This document shows positions 43,591-51,351 of a stretch of DNA of 56,456 nt, in pieces. Below the pieces are notes generated by a model. The model worked only from the letters and a program-made list of their open reading frames with translations. It was not told the origin of the DNA and did not search any database. The position numbers and the translations under genes are program-made. The stretch's first letter is position 1. Each line of letters starts with the position of its first letter. Source of the stretch: DATNIB01 sp035604685 (GTDB lineage Bacteria; Actinomycetota; Acidimicrobiia; Acidimicrobiales; RAAP-2); assembly GCA_035604685.1 (NCBI GenBank), contig DATNIB010000059.1, positions 1 through 56,456 of the forward strand, written 5' to 3'.

Positions 43591-44430
43591 TCAGCGGAGC
43601 AGTCGCGACAGCCGCCGGTCGGCCAGGACCTTGCCCTTGGTCTGGCAGCGGGTGCAGTAGACGACCTCGTGCGAGTCGAAGCTGACCCGGTGCAGCGGAT
43701 CGCCGCAGCGGGGGCAGGGCTCGCCGGTGCGGTTGTGCACGAGGAAGCGGCCGCCCAGCTTGGCGTCGGACAGGGCACCGGTGCGCGTCCGCTCCTTGGT
43801 CAGGGCCTCCTCCAGGATGGAGTGGATGGCCGAGAGCAGGTCCTCGCGCTGGGCCGCGGTCAGTCCCTTCAACGACGCGAACGGCGAGAGCCCGGCCCGG
43901 TTGAGCGCGTCGTCGACGTGTCCCCGGCCGATGCCCGCCACCACGTGCTGGTTCCGCAGCAGCGTGTGCAGCTGGCGGGTGCTGTCGTCGTGGCGGATGA
44001 GCTCGGCGAAGGCCTCGTCGTCGGGCTCGGGCCCGAGCGTGGCCAGGGGTCCGTCCTCGCCCAGTCCGAGTACCCACCAGCCCGCCTTGCGCTGGGTCCC
44101 GAACTCGCGCACGAGGAGGCCGGTGTCGTCGTCGAAGACGAAGCGGACCACCGCGCCCCGCGGGCTGGTGGTCTTGGCCGGCGACTCGAGGTCCATGCGG
44201 CCCGCCTGGGAAAGGTGCACCAGAATGCGGTACCCGCCGCCCAGCTGGAGCACGAGGAACTTCCCCCGGCGGCCCACCGCGTCGAGCGTCCGGCCCTCCA
44301 CCTGTTCGGGGGACGGCGCCACCGTCTTCAGACTGGTGAACCCGAGGAGGTGACAACGCGCCAACACCTTGCCGCCGAGCGCCACGTCCAGGCGTTCGGA
44401 GAGGGCCTGCATCTCGGGGAGTTCGGGCAT
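43591..44430 (-). CDS. Fpg/Nei-family DNA glycosylase
   Basis: 279 residues beginning with the catalytic MPELPEMQ (Pro at position 2, Glu3). Lys near 57 ('RRGKFLVL') and the H2TH region ('HVDDALNRAGLSPFASLKGL') are present; the C-terminal zinc finger has 'EPCPRCG' and 'VYCTRCQTKGK' (C4 type), followed by an unusual short Arg-rich tail. It removes oxidised bases and cuts the abasic site. The second residue and PELPE start fit MutM/Fpg, but Nei2-like specificity is equally possible. Confidence 0.9.
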   Translation of the reverse strand: MPELPEMQALSERLDVALGGKVLARCHLLGFTSLKTVAPSPEQVEGRTLDAVGRRGKFLVLQLGGGYRILVHLSQAGRMDLESPAKTTSPRGAVVRFVFDDDTGLLVREFGTQRKAGWWVLGLGEDGPLATLGPEPDDEAFAELIRHDDSTRQLHTLLRNQHVVAGIGRGHVDDALNRAGLSPFASLKGLTAAQREDLLSAIHSILEEALTKERTRTGALSDAKLGGRFLVHNRTGEPCPRCGDPLHRVSFDSHEVVYCTRCQTKGKVLADRRLSRLLR

Positions 44431-44500
44431 GGTGGGAGGGGTCGGTGCGTCGAGTGTAGGACCGAGCGGGGCCGCTGGATCTCAGGAGAACGACCACCGG

Positions 44501-44506
44501 TACGCT
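44501..44506 (+). promoter_or_regulatory. Putative -10 box for leaderless alpha/beta hydrolase gene
   Basis: TACGCT, six bases, then the ATG at 44513; no Shine-Dalgarno is present. Confidence 0.4.
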
Positions 44507-44512
44507 CCTGCG

Positions 44513-45259
44513 ATGCGCTGGCTGCACGAGGTGGTCGAGGCGGACGTGCTCGAACGGGCCTTCGTGCTGCACCGGGGCCAGCGCGAGGTCCCCGGACTGC
44601 TCTGGAGCCCGGTCGGGCAGTTGGCCAGCCCACCCCTCGTCTTGATCTGCCACGGTGCCTCGGGATCCAAGCGCGAGGCCTACGTGGTCTCCCTGGCGCA
44701 CCGACTGGCCCGCCACGGGATCACGGCGGTCGCCATCGACGGGCCGGTGCACGGCGCCCGGCGGCCCGACCCCGGCCACGATCGGGTGCTGGCACTGCTG
44801 CAGTTCTCTCAGGCGTGGTCGTCGGACGCGTCGATGACCGACGAGATGGTGGCCGACTGGCGGCAGACCCTCGACGAGCTGCAGGCGCTCGATGAGATCG
44901 GCCGGGGTCCGGTCGGGTGGTGGGGACTGTCCATGGGCACCATCATCGGTCTCCCGGTCGTCGCCGCCGACCCGCGGATCAGTGTGGCCGTCCTCGGCCT
45001 GGCGGGCCTGACCGGCCCCACCCGCCAGCGGCTGGTGAGCGACGCGCCGCGGGTCGGCTGCCCGGTCCTGTTCATCGTGCAGTGGCACGACGAGCTGTTC
45101 GATCGAGCGACGGCCCTCGAGCTCTTCGACGCCCTCGGCACCGACGACAAGCGGTTGCACGCGTTCCCCGGTCGCCATGCCGATGTCTCGGCCGAAGCCT
45201 TCGCCGACACAGCGTCGTTCCTAGAGGCGCGCCTTGGCGCCGCGCGACCGGACGGCTAG
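44513..45259 (+). CDS. Alpha/beta hydrolase (dienelactone-hydrolase-like)
   Basis: 248 residues. 'LVLICHGASGSKREAY' near 43-58 carries the oxyanion segment; the nucleophile elbow is GLSMG with Ser140; the acid is probably Asp193 ('QWHDELFD') and the base His222 ('GRHADVS'). No signal peptide. This family hydrolyses small esters or lactones; substrate unknown. The gene is convergent with larC, overlapping its end by 4 bp. Confidence 0.8.
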   Translation: MRWLHEVVEADVLERAFVLHRGQREVPGLLWSPVGQLASPPLVLICHGASGSKREAYVVSLAHRLARHGITAVAIDGPVHGARRPDPGHDRVLALLQFSQAWSSDASMTDEMVADWRQTLDELQALDEIGRGPVGWWGLSMGTIIGLPVVAADPRISVAVLGLAGLTGPTRQRLVSDAPRVGCPVLFIVQWHDELFDRATALELFDALGTDDKRLHAFPGRHADVSAEAFADTASFLEARLGAARPDG

Positions 45260-46584
45260 GCCGGCTCGGGGTCCTCGGGGTAGCCGGGCCCCTGGTCGGG
45301 GGTGGATCGATCCCGCTCACCCCGACGTCGCCAGGCCTCTTCGGCGCGCGACGCCACCTCGTGGGGCGCCAACCCGGTCTCGCTCGACGCCCGGGTGACG
45401 TCGTCGAACTCGGGCTTGGTGCGGTCGGCCCCCACCTTGACGCGCACGGGGGACCCCTCGACCAGCACCTCGTCCATGGTGCGGGCACTCGGCCACCGCT
45501 CGCCGGTGAAGGCGCGGACACCAAAGGTGCCCGTGGTGGCGCGGAGCACCTGGCGCAGGGCGTCGACGCCGGCGGGGTCCGCCAGCGCATGGACGGTGTG
45601 TCCCGGGCGCCCCTTCTTCATCATCACCGGTGCCACCCAGGCATCGAGCGCGCCGGCCTCGAGCAGGGCCGTCACGGCGTGGGCGAGCTGTTCGCCGGTG
45701 GCGTCGTCGACGTTGGCCTCGAGCACGACCACGGGCTGGCCATCACCGATGCGCTCGGCGGGCAGCGCGGCACCCACGACGACCTGTGTGCAGTTCGGCA
45801 GTTCGTCCAGATCGCGCGAGCCGGCGCCGAACCCCGTGTGGCCCACCAGCATCGCCGGGAGCGGACCGAAGAAGCCCGACATGGCGGCGAGGAGGGCGGC
45901 TCCCGTGGGGGTGGTGAGTTCGACGGGCGTCTCTCTGCCGTAGGTGGGGACGCCGCGCAGCAGTTGGACGACCGCCGGTGCCGGGTTCGGGAGCAGTCCA
46001 TGCGCGGACCGAACCATGCCCGTCCCGGTGGCCACCGGCGATGCGGCGATTCGGTCGACCCCGAGGATCTCGAGGGCGACGGCCGTCCCCACGATGTCGA
46101 TGATCGCGTCGTGGCCGCCCACCTCGTGGAAGTGGACCTGGGCGGTCGGCCTGCGGTGCAGGTGTCCCTCCACTTCGGCCAGTGCGGAAAAGACTGCGAG
46201 CGAGCGCGCCACCACGCGTTCGGGCAGCCGCGCCTCTGACACCAGGCCGACGATGTGCGCGTGCGTGCGTACCACCACGTCGTCGTCGGCCGACACGATC
46301 GCCCTGGTGCAGGCGATACCGCCCCGCAGCACGGGCTCGGTCCGCAGGTCCCAACCGGGAAGGGGTAGCCGCCGGAGCAGGGTGATCACCTCACCGACGT
46401 CGGCGCCGGCGTCGATCAAGCTCCCGAGCGCCATGTCGCCGGCGATGCCCGAGAAGCAGTGGAACCACGCGACCGTTTCCCCGCCGGTCACCGCATCGAA
46501 CGCGATGGGGTCGTCTGCCCGCCGCCGCTCGGCCCGACGCGTCCGTCGAGTCCGCCGGTCAGGGGTTGGCGGGTTCGCGTTCAC
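45256..46584 (-). CDS. larC: LarC, nickel insertion protein of nickel-pincer nucleotide synthesis
   Basis: 442 residues from the GTG that overlaps larB's TGA (46581-46584); this adds about 44 Arg-rich residues before 'VAWFHCFSGIAGDM', where the family normally begins, so a later start at 46491 is possible. Family blocks: 'FSGIAGDMALGSLIDAGAD', 'HVHFHEVGGHDAIIDIVGTAVAL'-like segment (Q-V-H-F-H-E-V-G), 'PTPTGAALLAA'-type loop, and 'ANVDDATGEQLAHAV' (LarC2 part). It is one frame, unlike the frameshift-expressed LarC of Lactiplantibacillus. LarC is a CTP-dependent cyclometallase. Confidence 0.92.
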   Translation of the reverse strand: MNANPPTPDRRTRRTRRAERRRADDPIAFDAVTGGETVAWFHCFSGIAGDMALGSLIDAGADVGEVITLLRRLPLPGWDLRTEPVLRGGIACTRAIVSADDDVVVRTHAHIVGLVSEARLPERVVARSLAVFSALAEVEGHLHRRPTAQVHFHEVGGHDAIIDIVGTAVALEILGVDRIAASPVATGTGMVRSAHGLLPNPAPAVVQLLRGVPTYGRETPVELTTPTGAALLAAMSGFFGPLPAMLVGHTGFGAGSRDLDELPNCTQVVVGAALPAERIGDGQPVVVLEANVDDATGEQLAHAVTALLEAGALDAWVAPVMMKKGRPGHTVHALADPAGVDALRQVLRATTGTFGVRAFTGERWPSARTMDEVLVEGSPVRVKVGADRTKPEFDDVTRASSETGLAPHEVASRAEEAWRRRGERDRSTPDQGPGYPEDPEPA

Positions 46585-47342
46585 CGGAGTAGGCGCGCGA
46601 CGGCGCAGGCGGCGCCGAAGCCGTTGTCGATGCCCACCACGGTGACCCCGGCGGCGCAGGACGAGAGCATGGCGAGCAGCGCAGTTACCCCTTCGAGGGC
46701 TGCTCCGTAGCCGACGCTGGTCGGGACGGCGACGATCGGTGCCCCGGTGACGCCGCCGGTCAGGCTGGCCAGCGCGCCCTCCATACCGGCCACCACGACC
46801 ACGGCGTCGGCGTCGAGCAGCTCGTCGAGCGAGGCCAGGAGCCGGTGGAGCCCCGCCACGCCACAATCCCCGAGCAGGCTCGGCCGAAACCCCAACGCCT
46901 CGAGGACCGCCCGGCACTCGTCGGCGACCGGGAGATCGGCCGTGCCCGCGGTGAGCACCAGCACCCGCCCCGGTCGCTCTGCCTGGGGCCGCCAGCACGC
47001 CGTGGCGTAGACCCCCGAGTCGGTTACCACCGGCGCGCCGAAGCCCGCGGCCGCGCCGGCCGAGGCCGCGGCCTTCACCTGGTCGGGATCGGCCCGGGTC
47101 AAGAGCACCGGTCCTCCAGGCTCGCCCAGGAGCTCGACCACGATCCGGGCACACTGCTCGGGCGTCTTGCCGGGGCTGTAGACGGCCTCGGGAACGGGCT
47201 GGCGGAGGGCCCGGTGGTGGTCGACCCGCGCGAAGCCGAGATCGGCGAACGGCAGCCGGCGTAGCCGGCGGACGGCGTCGTCGACCGTACAGGCGCCGCT
47301 CGCCACGTCGGCCAACAGGGCTTCGAGCGCGGGTGTATCCAT
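46581..47342 (-). CDS. larB: LarB, NaAD carboxylase/hydrolase of nickel-pincer nucleotide synthesis
   Basis: 253 residues from the ATG at 47342. N-terminal 'LLADVASGACTVDDAVRRLRRLPFADLGFARVDHHRALR' region (cited in part) binds NaAD, and the C-terminal PurE-like domain has 'VLTAGTADLPVADE', 'CGVAGLHRLLASL' and 'VVVAGMEGALASLTGGVTGAPIVAVPTSVGYG' segments. LarB carboxylates the pyridinium ring of nicotinate adenine dinucleotide and releases AMP, the first step of NPN synthesis. Only 23 bp separate it from the divergent pheA. Confidence 0.92.
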   Translation of the reverse strand: MDTPALEALLADVASGACTVDDAVRRLRRLPFADLGFARVDHHRALRQPVPEAVYSPGKTPEQCARIVVELLGEPGGPVLLTRADPDQVKAAASAGAAAGFGAPVVTDSGVYATACWRPQAERPGRVLVLTAGTADLPVADECRAVLEALGFRPSLLGDCGVAGLHRLLASLDELLDADAVVVVAGMEGALASLTGGVTGAPIVAVPTSVGYGAALEGVTALLAMLSSCAAGVTVVGIDNGFGAACAVARLLR

Positions 47343-47351
47343 AGGGGTCAC

Positions 47352-47357
47352 TATCCT
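47352..47357 (+). promoter_or_regulatory. Putative -10 box of pheA, overlapping the larB promoter
   Basis: TATCCT 8 bases before the pheA GTG; the reverse strand of the same bases gives GATAGT 7 bases before the larB ATG. Both genes appear leaderless and their start regions lie in one 23-bp gap. Confidence 0.35.
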
Positions 47358-47365
47358 GCCCGGGT

Positions 47366-48298
47366 GTGACGGCTCCTGCGACCTCCGTGGCGTACTTCGG
47401 GCCGACCGGGACATTCACCGAGGAGGCCTTGCTCACCCAGGCCGACTACGCCTCGGCCAGCCTCCACCCGATGGCCACCATCACGGACGTGTTTGAGGCG
47501 GTGGAGAACGGCACGGTCGACCTCGGTTTCGTGCCCATCGAGAACGGCATCGAGGGAACGGTCCCGGTCACCGTCGACGGGCTGATCTTCGACTTCGACC
47601 TGTTCATCCAGCGCGAGGTGGTGCTCGACATCCACCTGCACCTGATGGCGCCCCCCGGGGTGTCGCTCTCGGCCATTCGTCGCGTGGTCTCCTTTCCTCA
47701 CGCGCTGGCCCAATGTCGCAAGTACCTGGCCAAGCACCTGCCGCACGCGGAGGCCGTCGCGGCCAGTTCCACGGCCGAAGCCGCCAAGCAATTGAGCGAG
47801 CAGCCCGAGCCGGACGCCGCGGCCATCGCGCCCCGACTGGCCGCCGCCGTCTACGGGTTGGAGGTGATCGCCGAGGACGTGGAGGACCACCCCGAGAACC
47901 AGACCCGCTTCGTGTCGGTGGCCCGCGACCGCATCGCGGCGCCAACCGGCCACGATCGGACGAGCATTGTCTGCTTCCAGCGGGCCGACCGGCCCGGGAG
48001 TTTGCACGGCATCCTCGGCCAGTTCGCGGCGCGCAACATCAACCTGACGAAGCTCGAGTCACGTCCGACCAAGCGGGGCCTCGGTGACTACTGTTTTCTG
48101 ATCGACCTCGAGGGACACCTCAGCGACGAGTTGGTGGCCGACTGCTTGCGCGACCTTCACGCCGGCCTAGCCGGCGTGAAGTTGCTCGGCTCATATCCTG
48201 CGGCCGGGTCCAAGGCACCCGACCACCGGCGCCGGGCCGACGATGCTTGGCGCGCCGCGGATCAATGGCTGGACGAACTCCGGGGGAAGATCACCTAG
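47366..48298 (+). CDS. pheA: Prephenate dehydratase
   Basis: 310 residues from GTG. The PDT domain covers about 8-190: 'AYFGPTGTFTEEAL' at the start, 'DLGFVPIENGIEGTVPVTVD' near 53-72 and 'NQTRFVSVAR' near 177 (TRF substrate motif). A C-terminal ACT domain (about 200-280) has 'PGSLHGILGQFAARNINLTKLESRPTK', cited in part, with the ESRP Phe-binding motif. It makes phenylpyruvate and should be inhibited by phenylalanine. It is a monofunctional PheA with no chorismate mutase domain. Confidence 0.95.
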   Translation: MTAPATSVAYFGPTGTFTEEALLTQADYASASLHPMATITDVFEAVENGTVDLGFVPIENGIEGTVPVTVDGLIFDFDLFIQREVVLDIHLHLMAPPGVSLSAIRRVVSFPHALAQCRKYLAKHLPHAEAVAASSTAEAAKQLSEQPEPDAAAIAPRLAAAVYGLEVIAEDVEDHPENQTRFVSVARDRIAAPTGHDRTSIVCFQRADRPGSLHGILGQFAARNINLTKLESRPTKRGLGDYCFLIDLEGHLSDELVADCLRDLHAGLAGVKLLGSYPAAGSKAPDHRRRADDAWRAADQWLDELRGKIT

Positions 48299-48367
48299 GG
48301 CCCACGCTCGGAGCCCACCCAGTGGGTACCCTGGGTCACCGTCCCGTGGGGTGTTCGCGGGAAGTCC

Positions 48368-48452
48368 GGAGGGATGGCAGAGCGGACGAATGCGCGGCTC
48401 TTGAAAAGCCGTGGGACTCCGGTTCCCGTGGGTTCGAATCCCACTCCCTCCG
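48368..48452 (+). tRNA. tRNA-Ser (anticodon TGA)
   Basis: An 85-nt class II tRNA: acceptor GGAGGGA/TCCCTCC with discriminator G, anticodon stem CGGCT/AGCCG with loop CTTGAAA (anticodon TGA), a long variable arm, and T arm GTGGG-TTCGAAT-CCCAC. CCA is not encoded. It lies 70 bp after pheA. Confidence 0.96.
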
Positions 48453-48706
48453 CTCGAGATCAGATTCACCGGCTCTTCGGAGATGAGTGGTTGCGCCGCT
48501 CGCGACAGCAAGCACTTTGTCGTTCCGAGGGCCAGAAGGTACCCCCACCTACCCGACGTACTGGGCTACGCGAGGGACGACGTTCGGGAGGTGTGCATGG
48601 GCTGATGCCGGTCAGGTCCGAGGGCCGGACGCTCATCGTGGCGCGCTTGGACGCTGCCGTGGAAATCAAAGGCGAACCAGTTCCAAGGATCGGGCAATCT
48701 ATATGC
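48453..48706. other. 254-bp gap after tRNA-Ser, no gene seen
   Basis: Sequence here is less G+C-rich than upstream and contains no convincing gene. The frame of the following cupin gene is open through it (with an ATG at 48605), so its 5' end may lie inside this gap. Confidence 0.4.
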
Positions 48707-49126
48707 ATGACCGCCCCCCTGAACGCGTCGCCAATCCGCTTTGAAGGGAAGCGTGCGAACATCGCCCGCGACTTTTCAATAGCAATCGTGTCCGCTCCGC
48801 CTGGGCCGCCGCGGCGAATCGATGGGTACTCAATCGGAGCGATTCCAACCGTCGATGGGCCTGGACCCCATGGCGGTGAGGTCCACCCAGACGGGGACGA
48901 GTTCCTCTACGTCGTGAGCGGGATCATGGAGTTGATCCTTGACGATGGGGACGAGCGGTCGGTGGGCGTCGAGACGACCGTTCTGCTGCGGTCCGGAGAC
49001 GCGTACGTCGTCCCACGCGGTGTCTGGCACCGGCTAGAACCGGTCGAGCCCAGTTACCTCATCCATGTCACGCCTGGTCCAAACGGTGGCCATCGACCCC
49101 GACACGACAAGCCGAGCGGTCGATGA
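48707..49126 (+). CDS. Cupin-domain protein
   Basis: 139 residues from the ATG at 48707; an ATG at 48605 would add 34 weak residues. Cupin motif 1 is 'GPHGGEVHPDGDEFLYVVSGIMEL' (two His/Glu ligands, cited in part near 50-70) and motif 2 'LLRSGDAYVVPRGVWHRLEPV' (final His near 110). A single-domain metal-binding beta-barrel; reaction unknown. ATG/TGA overlap links it to the VOC gene that follows. Confidence 0.75.
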   Translation: MTAPLNASPIRFEGKRANIARDFSIAIVSAPPGPPRRIDGYSIGAIPTVDGPGPHGGEVHPDGDEFLYVVSGIMELILDDGDERSVGVETTVLLRSGDAYVVPRGVWHRLEPVEPSYLIHVTPGPNGGHRPRHDKPSGR

Positions 49127-49524
49127 ATCCGCCGGACTCCCCGCAGGGACTTGCGCTCTACCTCGTCTACCAAGACGTCGCCGCCATGTGTGACTGGCTC
49201 GTCCGTTGCCTAGGGTTCGTGGAAACAGGAAGATCTCTCGGTGCCGACGGTGTCGTGGCGAACGCCGAACTGCTCGCAGGACCGACGGTACTCATGCTCG
49301 AGCGCGGCGACGTAGGGCCCGGTTCCTACCCGCGCGGCGTCCGCTGGACCGGAGTCTGGGTTGACGACCCGGACTCTTGGTATCGCCGCTTGTCCGAGAT
49401 GAATGTCGAGGCACGACCACCACTGGACGAGCCCTGGGGTGTTCGCCTCGTGCGGGTGGTTGATCCGGAGGGTCACACCTGGGCCCTCATCACGCGGTCC
49501 ATTGAAATGAGCACCGGCAGCTAG
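49123..49524 (+). CDS. Glyoxalase/VOC-superfamily protein
   Basis: 133 residues. 'LALYLVYQDVAAMCDWLVRCLGF' at the start and 'VRVVDPEGHTWALI' near the end are the two beta-alpha-beta-beta-beta halves of one VOC domain. Metal ligands are only partly present: the last strand keeps 'DPEGHTW', a pattern also found in non-enzymatic or antibiotic-binding relatives. It overlaps the cupin gene by 4 bp and abuts the next gene. Confidence 0.78.
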   Translation: MNPPDSPQGLALYLVYQDVAAMCDWLVRCLGFVETGRSLGADGVVANAELLAGPTVLMLERGDVGPGSYPRGVRWTGVWVDDPDSWYRRLSEMNVEARPPLDEPWGVRLVRVVDPEGHTWALITRSIEMSTGS

Positions 49525-49548
49525 TTGCCGCCGACGAGAGGGACCGGA

Positions 49549-49977
49549 TTGCGTGAACCAGGGTTCGTGCCCGACTCGGAGGAGACGGCGGTGCGCCACG
49601 CCGGTGAAGCGCTGGCTGCCGAATACTTCGCCCGCGTCGACCGCGTCGACCTGGACGGAGCGGTCGAGCTCTACGCAGAGGACGCCACGTTCCTCGGGGC
49701 GCGAGGAAGCGCCCAGATACGCCAGAGGATGGAAGAGGGCTTGGCCTCGAACGCCGACAAGCGGAGCCGCCACGTCATCGCCAACCTCCGATCGTCCCTG
49801 GTGGACGGGGACACGCTGCTGGTGGAATACACGGCGGTCGCCTACACGCTGGACGGGTCGAGCCCTGTCTCCACCCGATCGGTCTTCGATCAGGAGATGA
49901 TCATCCGGCGTGGTCCCGACGGGTGGCTCCGGATCGCCGATCACCGCATCCTCGGCTTCGACCCACCCGAGAAGTAG
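49549..49977 (+). CDS. SnoaL-like / NTF2-fold protein
   Basis: About 142 residues using the TTG at 49549, chosen for a GAGAGGGA site just upstream; TTG 49525 and GTG 49567 are alternatives. The body is a single cone-shaped alpha+beta fold: 'EYFARVDRVDLDGAVELYAEDATFLG' (helices and first strand), 'HVIANLRSSLVDGDTLLVEYTAVAYTL' and 'GWLRIADHRIL'. NTF2-like enzymes of this kind are hydratases, cyclases or isomerases; this one may have no catalytic role. Each residue string is cited only in part. Confidence 0.72.
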   Translation: MREPGFVPDSEETAVRHAGEALAAEYFARVDRVDLDGAVELYAEDATFLGARGSAQIRQRMEEGLASNADKRSRHVIANLRSSLVDGDTLLVEYTAVAYTLDGSSPVSTRSVFDQEMIIRRGPDGWLRIADHRILGFDPPEK

Positions 49978-49993
49978 GAGGGCGTTGTTTCGG

Positions 49994-51076
49994 CTACCGC
50001 TCTGGGCGAGACGGGTGCCAGCCGGGGGAGTCGTCGCCCGTCGCCGGTGGGGGACCCTGGACCAGGTCGAAGTGCAACCCGAACGAGGTCAGGCAGGACA
50101 CCCGCCACTGGCAGTCCCCATGGTCTTCCTCGGCCCGTTTGCCGCCGAGGAGGTGGACGTCGGTCCGACCGAGGCCCTCGATGGCCTCGTCGATGTCGTC
50201 GACGGCCCACACGAGTTGCCAGCCCCCCGGATCCAGCAGGCCCGGCCAGGCACGGTTCTGCCCCGGGAAGCTCGGCTCGATCACTTCGAGGTTCAAGAAG
50301 GGGGTCCTGAACAGCCGTACCTTGGAGACCTTCACCCGCACGTCGACATTGGCATAGGCGCCAAAGCCGCTGCCGTGGGGATCGTCGATCGGCCCCATGT
50401 CGTAGAAGCGCTCGCATCCAAGGACGTGCTCCAGGAACGAAGTGGCCTCTTCGATGTCGGCTACCGCGAAGCTGAGGTGCTCGAAGCCGCGGAAGCCCGG
50501 TAGGGACGGGCGGGCTGGGGTCCGAAGGGTCGCGCCGCGGTCGGGATCCGACGGGTTCCACAGGTGGTCCTCGAATTCCGACATGTAGGCCCGACCGTTC
50601 GGATAGCTCGTGAGCTCGAAGTGGAAGCCCCAGGAGGTCATGCAGTGGCAGGCATACGATCCCTCCCCCACCTCCGGGGGGTTCGTGGTCGGCTTCTTCC
50701 CGGGCCCTAGGACGTGGACGTCACACGATTCGAGGAAGTCCATGGCTTCATCCATGTCGTCGACGTAGCCGGCCAAGTGCCAACCGCCCACGTCCAGCAT
50801 CGCCGGCCAAACTTCCCGCTGCCCGGGGTAGGACGCTTCGACCAGCTTCAGATTCAGGAACGGGGTGCGCAGCAGCCGCGAGCCTCGGATCACTGCCCTC
50901 ACGTCAGCATTGGCGAAGGCCCGCATCGACGACCCACGGTCATCGGCGATGGGACCCGATTGCGAGACCACTTCAGCCCCGAAGAATGAGGAGAAGAAAC
51001 CAGTGGCCTCATCGAGGTCGGGGACCGTGAAGCTCAGATCCTGGACCCCGGCAAGGACGGTACCGACCCGTGTCAC
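49994..51076 (-). CDS. Tandem VOC-domain dioxygenase-like protein
   Basis: 360 residues from GTG. Two homologous VOC halves: the first starts 'VQDLSFTVPDLDEATGFFSSFFG' (about 11-33), the second 'FEHLSFAVADIEEATSFLEHVLG' (about 199-221). Each contains a matching 'LRTPFLNLKLVEASYPGQ' / 'FRTPFLNLEVIEPSFPGQ' block and ends with 'TSWGFHFELTSYP' / 'TSFGLHFDLVQGP', giving the Glu/Asp ligands near the end of each half. The internal duplication is very clear. Extradiol-dioxygenase or glyoxalase-like chemistry is likely; substrate unknown. Confidence 0.82.
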   Translation of the reverse strand: MTRVGTVLAGVQDLSFTVPDLDEATGFFSSFFGAEVVSQSGPIADDRGSSMRAFANADVRAVIRGSRLLRTPFLNLKLVEASYPGQREVWPAMLDVGGWHLAGYVDDMDEAMDFLESCDVHVLGPGKKPTTNPPEVGEGSYACHCMTSWGFHFELTSYPNGRAYMSEFEDHLWNPSDPDRGATLRTPARPSLPGFRGFEHLSFAVADIEEATSFLEHVLGCERFYDMGPIDDPHGSGFGAYANVDVRVKVSKVRLFRTPFLNLEVIEPSFPGQNRAWPGLLDPGGWQLVWAVDDIDEAIEGLGRTDVHLLGGKRAEEDHGDCQWRVSCLTSFGLHFDLVQGPPPATGDDSPGWHPSRPER

Positions 51077-51351
51077 GTGCGGTTCACCGGGGAATTGATG
51101 TCAAGTGCCGAGCGGTCGATTCCGTGTCCCTCGTGCGTGGGTCTGTCCCTGTGGACCCGTGCCCCACGGATCTTGCGGTCCGGAATCTCGAGCAGCACAA
51201 GTGACAAATCTAGTGGATCCTCCTGTTCGGTCCCAGGTCCCGGAGGCGTAACACCGGCGGGTGTGGCTCGACGCCAAGGTTCCGCCAATGTTGTGGCAAG
51301 GGCACGGTTGTACAACTGGCGCACCGACCGCGGAACCATAGGGAGGCCTAG

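Noticed and set aside
45256..47436. Apparent LarC-with-long-N-terminus frame suggesting a larB-larC fusion
   Set aside because: The upstream half is out of frame with the real larB (46581-47342) and has no LarB motifs; the GTGA overlap at 46581-46584 gives a natural larC start.
51077..51351. A 92-codon frame before the sulfurtransferase
   Set aside because: Ser/Arg-rich, no ribosome site or family resemblance, and it runs into the sulfurtransferase start; treated as non-coding leader.
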